Part shown: piece after piece, positions 31,701 to 41,375 of the stretch
Position numbering within the stretch: the first letter of the stretch is position 1
How the letters are laid out: each line of letters opens with the position of its first letter
Origin: Amyelois transitella
Lineage: Eukaryota; Arthropoda; Insecta; Lepidoptera; Pyralidae
Assembly: GCF_032362555.1 (NCBI RefSeq)
Contig: NC_083506.1
Span: 4,015,501-4,079,500, forward strand
Reading direction: 5' to 3'
DNA length: 64,000 bases
Position numbers and translations under genes: made by a program
Notes under the pieces: model-generated
Seen by the model: the letters and a program-made list of their open reading frames with translations, nothing else
Databases searched by the model: none
What the model was told of the DNA's origin: nothing

Positions 31701-33737
31701 TCCGCGGGAACCGTTCACGTTTAACCTGCCGATTAAAAAATTTTTTGTTGATTTTAATGCGCCTGGAACAATATCTAACAAATGGGCAATTTGGTTGATG
31801 GCCCTTATTTGTATAGAAGCTTTGGGTTAGGTGCATACAGTGTAGTCTTTGCCTTGGCGTTAGGTCCACTTTCTTTCAAGTTTTTTTTTAATTACTAACA
31901 CAATATACTTACAGAGAAGGTTTCGTCAAGAACTCTTTGAATCTCAATTCGAAGGCCTGTCCAATAGTGGCTATTACGTCTTGCGCCAACCGTCCTCCAC
32001 ATTCCAATACATAACATGCTCTCCATTCCGTAGGTGGTGCGGACTTGGCTACATACGCCACAAAGTCTAAAGAGTCCGCATCGCCACCTGACGCGAATGA
32101 GACTCTAGGCATTTCGTGACGAGCGACTGTGTCACCGCCTTCCAGGGCAGCCAGGGTTATGGCCCGGGAGGAGACTGTCAGAGCCACATTTTCTCCGGAG
32201 TGCGCCATTCGTGGTCGCGTCGCTAGTGCCCGGGCGGCCGCTTGACAGACCCGCCGTTTTTTGTCGGCTGATCGGAGGCCGGCCGCCGCACAGACCCGAG
32301 CTATACATTCTCTGAAAATTAAAATGACTTATATACCTTTAAGAAGATCTTCGATCAAATATAGATTGTTGAAATTATATACCAAATTTTGCATGCAATT
32401 CTTTGTATTTGTTTTACACAATAAGATATCAAACTGGATACAATGGTAGGTATCTTATGTGCATCTCGATTATGTTTGTGTAACATTGATCAACTCAGCT
32501 TATGAGTCATCTTGCTGGACAATACCTTTTTAAGTTCTTAGTCACATGGCCTAACCTTGTGAAGTATTTCCTCAGATATATGTTTTGTTTTATTATTATT
32601 ATGTTTATTGCCTATAGCAAACAAAATTATTAGCGTTTAGGCCTTCTAAAAAAACATTGAAACAGAAATAAATAATAAACATTAAAAGAACTAAGAATTT
32701 ATTATGAAATATCTAGATATCAAACAATCTATATTTTGGAAATACTGTGATTTTTTCATCATAATGGCGACAGCCATTATGATGAAAAAGTCACAATATT
32801 AAGAAATTAAATAAACATAAATTACACCTTGGTATGAACCTATGTACCAATTGTTCAGAAGGAAGTATAATTCATGAAATTTAATGTATTTACGTGTGGT
32901 TTCCAGCACCATTACAAAAGAAAGAATAGGACCACTCCATCTCTTTCCCATGGATGTTGTAAAAGGCGACTAAGGGATAGGCCTATAAATTTGGAATTCT
33001 TTTTTTAGGCGAGAGACTAGCAACCTGTCACTATTTGAATCTCAATTCTATCATTAAGCCAAACAGTCCATTTAAGACTGTCGGCTCTGTCTACCCCGCA
33101 AGGGATATGGACGTGATTATATGTATGTATGTAATGTATTTACTTACTTTGCTACTTGTGATCGGGTTTCAAAGTCCAGTTTCTTCATTGAAGTCAATAC
33201 CTCCATGCATCCAATGTACTGTAGAGTTTCAAGAACATAATATTTAGCTCACTAATTATATAATAATAATCATTAACTCATAAAACTAATGACAATTTGG
33301 TAAGAAAAATATGTATGAAATGCTTTCATGAATAAGTGATTTGGTTTTAGATTTCAACTTTTCCAGGGAGGGCAGATCATTGCCAATGGTTTTTTTGTCA
33401 ATTCATACAATCCTTGCACTTATTAAATAACAATAATACATGAATATTTATTATTGTTAATTCACATAAAAGTAAGGAACTGGCAAGGATTACATACATT
33501 CTTAATTATCAACTGTAATGTGATCCAACAATACAAGCTCTTGTAACTATTGTTGGAATGCAGCTGCATCAGAAACATACTATTTCCTGTCGTGTATTCA
33601 CATAATATTTAAACAAATTGTAGATGAAGAAATAGACATACCCTAACTGCGTAAGTGATTCCATCGCTGGCAAGAACAGAGTCTGGATGGAGCCACCCTC
33701 GCGCCGGTTTAGCCACAAACGTACCACCATCCGCCAT
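28568..33737 (-). CDS. Shc: Shc adaptor protein (8 coding exons, complete)
   Basis: CDS on the minus strand, in order: 33737-33642, 33218-33148, 32311-31913, 31725-31561, 31332-31232, 30749-30607, 29844-29722, 28702-28568. This is 1233 nt and 410 residues. Shc is a cytoplasmic scaffold that binds phosphotyrosines of activated receptor tyrosine kinases and recruits Grb2-Sos to Ras (family knowledge). The sequence shows a PTB domain (about residues 10-190; [47 protein letters not shown]), a Pro-rich CH1 linker with Grb2-type tyrosine sites EYYNDLP and HYVNQT and the FDMQPF motif, and a C-terminal SH2 domain ([14 protein letters not shown] with the phosphate-binding Arg). It matches the short Shc isoform; there is no p66-type N-terminal extension. 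The start is the first ATG before the conserved [11 protein letters not shown]. Confidence 0.95.
28763..29041 (+). mobile_element. Non-autonomous Helitron (Lep1-like), in Shc intron
   Basis: It starts TCTATACTAATATTATAAAG, ends 'cgcgtgcacagCTAG', and sits between A (28762) and T (29042), the Helitron target pattern. A second copy (44146-44414) shares the whole 270 bp with few changes. It has no helicase gene, so it is a passenger copy. Confidence 0.8.
29390..29660 (-). repeat. Family A repeat, rearranged copy
   Basis: The minus-oriented family A body ('gagattcaaatagtgg', 'cgcctaaaaaagaatccca') is preceded by a piece in the opposite orientation (29395-29460). It contains the enlarged palindrome at 29532-29574 that the sister copies lack. 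Confidence 0.7.
29532..29574. repeat. Perfect 20-bp inverted repeat, 3-nt loop
   Basis: Arm 29532-29551 (AAACGTGGCCTATCAGTCTT) is the exact complement of 29555-29574; the loop is GTA. Other family A copies have only a 7-bp pairing here (e.g. 'cagtcttgaaaagactg' near 38670), so the long palindrome is new in this copy. Confidence 0.9.
29722..29844 (-). CDS. Shc: Shc exon 7 (SH2 core)
   Basis: A 41-codon, phase 0-0 exon. It contains GEFLVRES (Arg contacts the phosphotyrosine), PGQFVLTG and [11 protein letters not shown]. Confidence 0.96.
29885..30207 (-). mobile_element. Non-autonomous Helitron, second family, in Shc intron
   Basis: Read on the minus strand it begins TCTTATATATAAAAATGAAT, ends with the hairpin GACAGAACGAAGTCTGTC followed by GGGTCCGCTAG, and is flanked by A and T. 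The terminal hairpin before CTAG is diagnostic of Helitrons. Confidence 0.75.
30248..30447. repeat. Local duplication inside Shc intron
   Basis: A block of about 74 bp (30248-30321, 'tactcgatcagctttgaatcagttt...') recurs at 30374-30447 with about 85% identity. Between the copies lies the duplicated SH2 exon edge (30326-30372). Confidence 0.7.
30326..30372 (-). pseudogene. Duplicated Shc SH2 exon fragment with acceptor
   Basis: About 47 bp matches the 5' edge of Shc exon 7 and its acceptor (29814-29860), 512 bp away, with few mismatches. The minus strand reads ...gatgcag|[14 protein letters not shown], against [13 protein letters not shown] in the real exon. If spliced in, it would stop within the SH2 domain. 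The remainder of the exon is missing. Confidence 0.7.
30475..30565 (-). repeat. Family A repeat, head fragment
   Basis: 'gtcaccttttac...atcggtgggaaagagatg' and 'agtagtcctattctttttt...gccgggaacc' match the head of family A copies at 38800-38880. Confidence 0.65.
30607..30749 (-). CDS. Shc: Shc exon 6 (CH1 end, SH2 start)
   Basis: Acceptor 'ggtcccag', donor 'gtaaca'. It runs from QPFTATP through a Pro/Ala-rich stretch to [16 protein letters not shown], the start of the SH2 domain. Confidence 0.93.
31080..31200 (-). repeat. Family B repeat copy
   Basis: The reverse complement carries 'gaagcgactcccgtctgacc' and 'caggtttttacatgaagc'-like words. It lies in the Shc intron. Confidence 0.7.
31232..31332 (-). 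CDS. Shc: Shc exon 5 (CH1, YVN Grb2 site)
   Basis: Acceptor 'atttacag', donor 'gttagt'. HYVNQT fits the pY-x-N Grb2 SH2 consensus (mammalian Y317). It ends DIFDM, the conserved FDM adaptin-type motif. Confidence 0.92.
31561..31725 (-). CDS. Shc: Shc exon 4 (CH1, YYN site)
   Basis: Acceptor 'aatcggcag', donor 'gtgagt'. It contains [17 protein letters not shown], the counterpart of mammalian Y239/Y240, followed by a His/Pro-rich stretch. Confidence 0.93.
31913..32311 (-). CDS. Shc: Shc exon 3 (bulk of PTB)
   Basis: Acceptor 'attttcag', donor 'gtaagt'. It contains [32 protein letters not shown] and [19 protein letters not shown], aligning along the Shc PTB to the C-terminal helix [12 protein letters not shown]. 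Confidence 0.95.
32741..32800. repeat. 28-bp near-perfect inverted repeat, 4-nt loop
   Basis: Arms 32741-32768 and 32773-32800 pair except at two positions, both differing by a C/T transition. The loop is GACA. It lies in the Shc intron between exons 2 and 3. Confidence 0.85.
32905..33135 (+). repeat. Family A repeat, near-complete copy
   Basis: It runs from 'aagaataggaccactccat' through 'ggcgactaagggatagg', 'cctgtcactatttgaatct' and 'ctgtctaccccgcaaggg' to 'tatgtatgtatg'. It ends only a few bases before Shc exon 2's donor (33147). Confidence 0.75.
33148..33218 (-). CDS. Shc: Shc exon 2 (PTB)
   Basis: Acceptor 'ctctacag', donor 'gtaagt'. It reads [23 protein letters not shown], the classic PTB strand/helix of Shc. 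Confidence 0.95.
33642..33737 (-). CDS. Shc: Shc exon 1 (start, PTB edge)
   Basis: Thirty-two codons from ATG to ITYAVR, containing [11 protein letters not shown] as in vertebrate Shc (FVNKPTRGWLH). Donor 'gtatgt'. It ends in phase 0. Confidence 0.92.
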
Positions 33738-33920
33738 CTCTACACGAAAAACAACGCACTAACACCGTAATCAAACGATATTATTCACACTTCAGCTACT
33801 TCGAGCTATTTTAAATGCGCTTTCATTGTGATTCAAATCATTAATTCAAGTGTGTCGCCGAGCTATCTCAGCTCAGCTCGCCCGCAGCGCAGTATAAATA
33901 AAATATCACTCCACAATCTC
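33738..33920 (-). promoter_or_regulatory. Shc: Shc 5'UTR and probable promoter region
   Basis: Sequence upstream of the Shc ATG includes a modestly GC-rich block with repeated 'gctcagctcgcccgcagcgc' words near 33870-33890. No clear TATA or initiator could be fixed. The assignment rests on position. Confidence 0.4.
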
Positions 33921-34340
33921 ATAGAAATTTTCTTGCCAAAGGTTATAAGGAAATGTATTTGTGAACTAAAACAAAAGTAAAATCGTGTGAATTAAGAGAA
34001 AATGCGACAAATTGCGAAGCAACAAAAAATAATGCACACAAAGTTACACATTCATTGAACTTTTCTGACAGATGGATGATAGAATGACTTTTATTTTTTT
34101 AAATTTACTTTTACGAAGATTATTACGGTCTGAGATAGAATCTTTTTAGCTTTTAGTATTTAACGCATTGTTGCCATTTCACGATTCATTTATTCATTTA
34201 TTTACGCCAATAATACAAAGGCAGTAAGTACACCTCTTAAAGTATTTGGCAAGGAATTCTTATATAACAAAATTAAATCTTGACAGCCTTCATTTCAAAT
34301 TAAAAGGACAACAAGCATAATATGGGAAGAAACAAAGAAG

Positions 34341-34748
34341 TTACTTACAGAAACAAACAAGTTGAAGAACATTCACCTTTCTCACAAAATAACAAAAATT
34401 TTCTTGTAATCGTATTCCATCCACATAAATATCACAATCAAGATGATGATTTAAGAATGCATTAAGGCTCGTGAGCATGCGACAGAGAGGGGATTGCGCA
34501 TGCGATATTGTACGCGTGGTCGGAAGTGCAAACAAACGTTGCGGCTGACTTGCCCGCTGCAGTAATCGTCGATTTGGTACAGGTAGACGATTAATTAAGT
34601 TATAGAGCTGAATGTCGTTAATATAGCCTCGTATTATCTTTAAGGATATGATTAATTGACCTAGATCTCTACGTACCTTTAATGAATTCAAGCCTAAAAT
34701 ACTTAGAACAAATAATATGGGATATAAAAATGGATAGTATCCATGCAA
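34341..34748 (-). pseudogene. Jockey/CR1-like LINE, post-RT C-terminal fragment
   Basis: A 135-codon open frame contains LISLKIIRGYINDIQLYNLI, RLPVPNRRLLQRASQPQRLF and RTISHAQSPLCRML. This is the pattern of the region after reverse transcriptase in non-LTR retrotransposons (SL..RR..., KIIxGxIDxPxLLxxI, VPxRxxR, F..P..RT......PL.R). Upstream enzyme domains are absent, so it is a 5'-truncated copy. The N-terminal 20 or so residues are probably flanking DNA. Confidence 0.6.
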
Positions 34749-35042
34749 ACGTTTATAAAAGTAACGCAGGATGATTTATCTAGGCTAATTTTATCAGATA
34801 ATAGGTACTATGTAACACGTAGACTATGCAAAGAAACTAACTTTGTGATGTAACGGAGGTATACCTTCCCAAGAACTTTGACGAGGAAAAATTTAAATGC
34901 TCAGGAATTATTATTCATTCAGAACATGACATTGATAAAAATGAAAATGATTTTGTATTCTACATAATACAAAGGATCCGCTTTTTGTCTTTTCTCTCTC
35001 CTCTTCGTCCAGTCTTCGGCGTCTTCAATTTAAAGTCCATCA

Positions 35043-35516
35043 GGGGGGCAATCGCGGTATTTTACAAAGGTTTAACCGTTTAGCGTAACGTTTTTGGTTT
35101 TAGTTTAGCTTCGGTTTAGTTTTATTTTTTACGTTACCAAAAATGGTATCGCGCTAGCAGTTGAATCGTTGACGTTACACCAACGTTTCCGCAGAAAAGA
35201 CGAACGTGAGACTTATAGAAATAGCGATGTTGGCAGCACTATTTCTTACGATAATATGTCAATGACGTGACGTGCAAATGTCAATAAAAAAAACATGGTT
35301 TTGTTTAGGATAAAACCGCTGTCAAAAAATAGCGCGATGCCATTTTTTCAGTCAAACCAAATGTCAAACTTTAATCGAACGTTCCATGAACGTATCTTCC
35401 AAACCAAAGCTAAACCGTTTCCATTCGACAAATAGCGCGATACGAAATATGCATAACGTAACGTATTTGGTTGTAGTTTTGTTTTGGTTAAAACGTTTTT
35501 ACCGCGATTGGCCCCC
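35043..35516. mobile_element. MITE with GGGGGCCAATCGCGGTA ends
   Basis: Terminal inverted repeats match at about 16 of 17 positions (left GGGGGGCAATCGCGGTA; right, reversed, GGGGGCCAATCGCGGTA). Paired subterminal words GTAACGTTTTTGG / TAACGTATTTGG and AAATGGTATCGCGCT / AATAGCGCGATAC lie inside. 474 bp, no ORF. The superfamily and target duplication are not resolved. Confidence 0.55.
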
Positions 35517-35564
35517 AGTTCACTTTTTATGACGTGTATGAATGACGTTTATGTGTGTGACGCT

Positions 35565-35665
35565 TGATGACAGAATTGAGATTCAAATACATAGTGAAAG
35601 GTTGCTGCTCATCGCCTAAAAGAAGAATCCCAAGTTTATAAGCCTAGCGCCTAGTCGCCTTTTAC
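35565..35665 (-). repeat. Family A repeat fragment
   Basis: Contains 'acagaattgagattcaaat', 'cgcctaaaagaagaatccca' and 'tagtcgccttttac'. Confidence 0.7.
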
Positions 35666-35889
35666 GGATTTGATGAATTGATTTTTTCATTGCTCATAGA
35701 CAAGATATTATAAAGACCTTACTCATTATTCATAATTTGTAGCAAATAGAACTTAATAAGAAGGCATGGGGGTTGGAGCAATAATAGGGCATGGGGATGT
35801 TAAATTTGAAATACCAAATGCGTGTTCACTGCGAGTTTCATAAGACGGTAATTTGTTTAGTACACAAAATTTGACGGGAAGATAAAATT

Positions 35890-36415
35890 AAAGTCCTCAC
35901 CCTCTGTACCTGGACTTAATGCGAGGTGGAATGTATTGTTATAAATAGAACATTGGTGCTCTAACGGTCGAGTTGTTAAGGGTTTTTCGTGATGTTCACA
36001 GGTTCAAATTCTATACTGCGGCTTTATTTATTTATTTATTTAAAACTTTATTGCACTAAACAAAAATGTACAAAAGGCGGACTTAATGCCGTTTGGCGTT
36101 CTCTACCAGTCAATTAGCTAACCTAACAGAAAAAACTTTAAGTAGGTGGTGCGACAAAGAGCACATGCATACAAGACGAAAAAATTATGCATAAATATGT
36201 ACAATACAATACAAGATACATAATATACAAGCTTTATAGCAGTTACTCTTTTCTGTAATAAATTAATTTACTTTAGTTTGATTGCTTATCGGAAAAAGGC
36301 ATATTGATATAGTGCAGCTTTAGCCATAATCTAATTAGGGTTAAAGTCCCGACCCTCTGTACCTGGACTTAATGCGGGATGAAGTGTAAATTGTTATAAG
36401 TAGAGCATCGTTTGT
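35890..36415. repeat. Duplicated segments around a LINE 3' tail
   Basis: About 75 bp at 35890-35965 ('accctctgtacctggactta...aggtggaatgt...agaacat') recurs at 36342-36415, 450 bp on. Between them, 36005-36130 ('aaactttattgcacta...ggcggacttaatgccg...ctctaccagtcaa') resembles a LINE 3' tail common in Lepidoptera, in antisense. The two flanking copies are too long for an ordinary target duplication. Confidence 0.55.
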
Positions 36416-36439
36416 CGGACGGTCGAGAAGGTTCTCCTA

Positions 36440-36570
36440 AAAAGGTTGCAGAGGTCAGATGGAAGCCGCTGCGTATTAAAACCTGACTTCCCCAATCTTG
36501 GATCCTTTCCAGAAAGCTAAGGATAATATAACCGGGACTTATGCTAGGAAGAGGAAGTTGGACTCCTAGC
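36440..36570 (-). repeat. Family B repeat copy
   Basis: 'gaggtcagatggaagccgct' and 'aaaacctgacttccccaat' are the reverse complement of family B words. Confidence 0.65.
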
Positions 36571-37064
36571 CGAATGGTGACGACAAACATAGTGAAGTGG
36601 AACCTACAGCATGTAAAATATTTTTAAAAAAATTAGTAAAAATTTAACAGAAAGAAAACTAAGTTTAATAAGAACTACCATTATAATAATACACAAAATC
36701 TTCCAAAACAATTGTCCAAAATAACGAGTTTCACGTCCTTCACATCCTTTATAGGGTAAACTGAGCCAAGTCTCGAAGACTATTGAGATTCAGATAGTGA
36801 CGTTGTAAGATCATAATACACTGATGTCCATATAAATAATACCAGATATAGGATCAATCAATCCCAAGTATCCTTTATTGACTTTTATGAAAGCGTAGCC
36901 AAAACCGCTGGGTCTAGTATTTGGAATTTAGGTTCCTTATGTTATCTAGTGTTGCACAAGGAACTCTGAATTTTTTGCGGAAACCGAAATTAGCGAACGC
37001 AGGCGCAGTGCGCAGTGTATTTATGTAGTGTACTCTTCTTCCGTCACCAATTTGAAAAAAAAAG

Positions 37065-37300
37065 AATAGGACCACTCCTTCTCTTTCCAATGGATGTCGT
37101 AAAACTAAGGTATAGGCTAACTTGGGATTCTTCTTTTAGGCGATGGGCTAGCAACCTGGCATTATTTGGATCTCAATTCTATCATTAAGCCAACAAGCTG
37201 AGCGTGGTCAGTCTTTTTAAGACAGTTGGCTCTGTCTAGCCCATAAGGGACATATACTATATATACCTACATAGACAGTGACTATATGTATGTATTATGG
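37065..37300 (+). repeat. Family A repeat copy
   Basis: It starts 'gaataggaccactccttctc' and proceeds through all family A words to a 'tatgtatgta' end. Confidence 0.75.
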
Positions 37301-37809
37301 CGAGAAAACATACAAAAATAAGCTTCATATTTTTTTGTATGCCCAATCCATTTACTTATACGATAAACATTTATGTAACAATTTTTTTTTTATTTTAAAC
37401 ACTTTTCTTTAAAACTTAATCCATATAGGTACTTATAGTGTAGTCATGCGGAATGCGGAAATATAAAGTAATGTAGCCCTGCAAGAGAATCAGTAAACAC
37501 GTATTCACAATTCATGAGCTACCCGTTAAGGCGGACACCGCTATTAGTTTACATGGCAGAGCCAGAGTATTCAAATATTTATACCACCTTGTCCGAGGTG
37601 CGTGATGAATCTTCAGAGTATATTTGAGACGTCTCAAGGGATGACACATGAAGGCATTAAAATAAGGCTAGAATTTTGTGATGACTTTTTTATGTTAAAG
37701 ATTTATGATAAGGTATATTTCTTTATTGAAAATTGTGTTTCTGACCAATTTCTGATATTTTTGCGGTTTTTGGCACTTAAGAATAGAACACTAAATATAT
37801 TAATCCCAT

Positions 37810-38005
37810 TATTTCGTAAAAGGCGACTAAGCGATAGTATTTCTCTTGTAGGCGACGGGCTACCAACCTGTTATATTAAAATCTTCATTCCATCATAAAG
37901 CCATACAGCTGAATGTGGCCTTTCAGTCTTTCAAGACTGTTACTGACGGTTCTGTCTACCTCGCAAGGAATACAGACGTGACTATATGTACGTATGTAGA
38001 TTTTT
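37810..38005 (+). repeat. Family A repeat copy, 5' truncated
   Basis: Starts near 'cgtaaaaggcgactaagcga' and ends 'acgtgactatatgtacgtat'. Confidence 0.7.
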
Positions 38006-38619
38006 AACGATTACGTACTTATGAGAGATATTGTGGTGTCGGTGATACTAGTGGTAAAAATGATTAAAGTTATTACATCAAATACTTAGTCATTAATATT
38101 AAATCTTATGTAAGTACTCTATCCATCCGATTCTCTCCATCGTCATTTAAAATTTTCAAATTTATATTACATTCCGAGTTGCTAAGATAATTTTAACTCA
38201 ATCTCGAACTTTTCCATCACAGAAGTAAACCATTAATTCGCGAAGGGATGTTTTGTTATTTATGACTTGCCGCTGTTAAAATAGGCCGGTTGTAGCCTGT
38301 TTGTTTTTAATAACGCTACATGAATAACGAAGTTAGGCCGTTTAGGAGTTTTGTCCCGGTGCTGGGCAAACGTTTATTTTTATTGTAAAATCTACCCCCG
38401 TACATTAACGTAATAGCTGCCACGAGAATTGAGCTACGGCGTGGTTTTTGTCACACCGTAATGTGTGTAGTATTTCTCAGAACAAGCACAGAACACAGTC
38501 AGGGAACATAGCAATAGTGAAATGCTAAAAATTATAAGACGACATACGTTTGACTTCTACTCTTTATAAAACTGTTTATCTTTTTAAGTACGTAAGAGTA
38601 ACTATTTTGTTTGCATACA

Positions 38620-38885
38620 TACATACATATAATCACGTCTATATCCCTTGCGGGGTAGACAGAGCCAACAGTCTTGAAAAGACTGATAGGCCAAGTTCAG
38701 TTGTTTTGCTTTATGATGGAATTGAGATTCAAATAGTGACAGGTTGCTAGCCCATCGTTTAATAGAAGAATCCCAAGTAATTATATAAGCCTATCCCTTA
38801 GTCGCCTTTTACGACATCCATGGGAACGAGATGGAGTGGTCCTATTCTTTTTTTTATTGGTGCCGGGAACCACACGGCACAAATA
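38620..38885 (-). repeat. Family A repeat, full-length copy
   Basis: The best copy. The reverse complement starts 'gtgccgtgtggttcccggca', continues through 'gaataggaccactccatctc', and ends 'gatatagacgtgattatatg' with tandem 'tatg'. It serves as reference for the family. Confidence 0.8.
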
Positions 38886-38929
38886 TTTTGTTTGCTCGCA
38901 AAATATTGCTATCATAGGGGAATTTCCCC

Positions 38930-39105
38930 TACGTGTCGGTGAAAATGCGTCCGTCGTAGCAGCGTAGCGCCTACCGCGTAGCATCGTAGGGCGGCTGCGC
39001 GCGTGCGTTAGTCGGCGACTACCGCGCGGCGTCGCGTCACGCCCGGCATGCGACCCGGCGTCGCCCGTCACCACACTACCATCATACATCATAACCGCGC
39101 GCCCC
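38930..39105 (+). promoter_or_regulatory. CpG-rich promoter and probable non-coding first exon
   Basis: About 170 bp of very CpG-rich sequence in AT-rich DNA, with an initiator-like 'gttagtcg' near 39008. On plus it ends at a perfect donor 'gtaagt' (39106). It is the best candidate 5' exon for the plus-strand gene at 47.7-53.9 kb, over an 8.6-kb intron. The link is inferred from strand and order only. Confidence 0.45.
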
Positions 39106-40629
39106 TGTAAGTACAACACTACCTTAATTTAAATTTAGAACGTACCATCAACTCGAAAACATTAAAAACTTAATTTTTTAATTCAAGAAAAGAGGCAGAG
39201 GAAGTTTCATATCCGCACGTGGATCTATACTCTGTATCTGCCTTCCCGACGCACTAACAAATGAGCGGTTCGTTCGATAGCCCACTGCCCCTGTGAGAGG
39301 CTTCCAAGTGATCCCCTTTGAAGGGTTTGTTTCAGTTTATCGGGAGATTTATTAAACGGCTTATCCATTCACGACTTTCTAAATAAAAACGAGTTTTTAA
39401 ATGTTAATAGACTTAATTACCTTTTAGAAACTTTTTTGTAGCAGTTGATTTGGGATAACCTATTTTTTTTTCGGTATATATACAAAAATCTGCATAATTA
39501 CTATGTTAGGTGAGCTACTACGAAAGCAAAGCACGTTTGGCAAGTTCGCACAGGTCACGTAGATTTAATAAATTGAGTTACACGTGATTTCCCCCTCTCT
39601 GGAGATTTTCGGGGAATCCCTTGGCCTTTCATGTTTCAGCCTTTGACAAATTCATTTACGATGTTCAGCTTTGAACTCCTACGGAGTTGTTATGGCGTAA
39701 ATTTCATAAGAGATAAGAAAATAAATTATAGCTTCTCTATCCATTTATAACTAAATTATATTTAATAAAGCAAGTTAACACGCAATTTCGAATAATCTCA
39801 CCAATTAAGAGGATTCAATATATACAAGTTTCTAAAGTGAAACAGTAAGTAAATAAACTGTTCGATTTATCAATCGTATTTTAATGGAAATATTAGATAC
39901 ATGTAAAAATATATACCGACACAACACTGATATATTTCTAAGTAAGCACTAATTTCATTCACCCTACAGTAAAACTGTGAATATCTTATAAAATAAACAT
40001 AAAGGCTTCAACACAGAAATGAAGTCAATGGTCGCCCCTTATATTTTCTGGAACACTGCATTGTCTCCATTTATACTTTATATAAATTTAAAATGAGATA
40101 AACTTAAAAATATAAAAAATAACAAAAGGAAATAGTTTTTATGTGGTAACACAGCATAATAAATACTTAGTATATAACACTAACGTATACCTAGAACTAG
40201 AACGTAATTAAGTATAGGTACGATCTTTGCAACGAATTTAAATTTCATTCTCAAGTTTATTTCATTTTCAGCGTAGAAAATCTAATTTTATTTATTCAGA
40301 AATAAAATGTTAGTTTTACTATTCTGAAATCTACACCAAGAGGCAATTTTTTGATAAAATAAAGATTTTTCGAATCTAATAATATAGGTAAAAAGGATTT
40401 ATTAAGAAATAAAAAAGGAGACGTACGGTATTTTAAACGTAGTCAATTTGTATTCTTTCATAGAAACGTTGGCTGAATAAAAAATTAAACTAGTTTTTCG
40501 CATCATTTTGTTTATTCGTACGTTTCCTTGAGTGTCTTTGTAATACAGAGTGACATAAATAGCTAGTCTAGTTTTTAATCCTGACTATATTTAAAATATA
40601 ATCATTTTCAATTTAAAATAATCCCTCTC

Positions 40630-40752
40630 GGGTCTCAGTACCCGAAACCGACTTTTAGGAAGAGAATTATGAATCTGGCTGGATAAATCGAAAGAAGTAG
40701 GCATACGAGTACAGGGATCGTGGCAAGTGGACCTGTCCGGGAAACAGGTATT
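40630..40752 (+). repeat. Family C repeat, partial
   Basis: 'gtctcagtacccgaaac', 'gagaattatgaatctgg' and 'agggatcgtggcaagtgg' match the 15870 copy. Confidence 0.65.
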
Positions 40753-41139
40753 TATATTAACAATATAGTTTCTGTAGAATTTATTCAGGAAACGATTCTT
40801 CTTTAGGTTTCTTTTATTTTAGTCCTTGCAAGATTATATAAAAAAAAAAAAAACGTTAAGCCGTCGAGTCCTTTATTCGCTAATGCCGGCTGCAGACTGT
40901 TCATTTACGGCAAGTGCCTTGTCGTTCCGTTACACAATCGCGTCTGGGTTGGCTCCAGCTGGCTTTCATCCTGGAGCTGCGCCTGTAAGCGGTCCGCAAT
41001 TAGCTTGCAGTAGTTCTAATGTAAAGGAACGTCATCACTTGCAGACTGAGACTAGACTACTACTTGACTGAGAACTAGGTATACGTCTATTACGAAAAAC
41101 GTCTGACTCGTTTTACAAATTGCCGCAACTTGTCTTAAA

Positions 41140-41375
41140 CATATAATCACGTCTATATCCCACGCGGGGTTAACAAAGCCAAAAGTCTTGCAAATAATGA
41201 AAGGCCACGTTCAGCTGTTTGCTTTACTGATAGAATTGAGATTCAAATAGTGGCAGGTCGCTAGCCTATCGCCTAAAACAAGAATCTCGAGTTTATAAGC
41301 CTATTCCTTAGTCGCCTTTTACGACATCCATGGGAAAGACCCTGTCTCCTAGACAGGATGGAAAGGTGACACAAA
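41140..41375 (-). repeat. Family A repeat copy
   Basis: 'ataatcacgtctatatccc', 'attgagattcaaatagtgg' and 'tagtcgccttttacgacat' in the same order as the copy at 38620. Confidence 0.75.

Noticed and set aside
35945..36020. tRNA-like sequence ('ggtgctctaacggtcgag...ggttcaaattc')
   Set aside because: The B-box-like part is present, but acceptor and anticodon stems do not fold. Probably a SINE head, not a tRNA gene.
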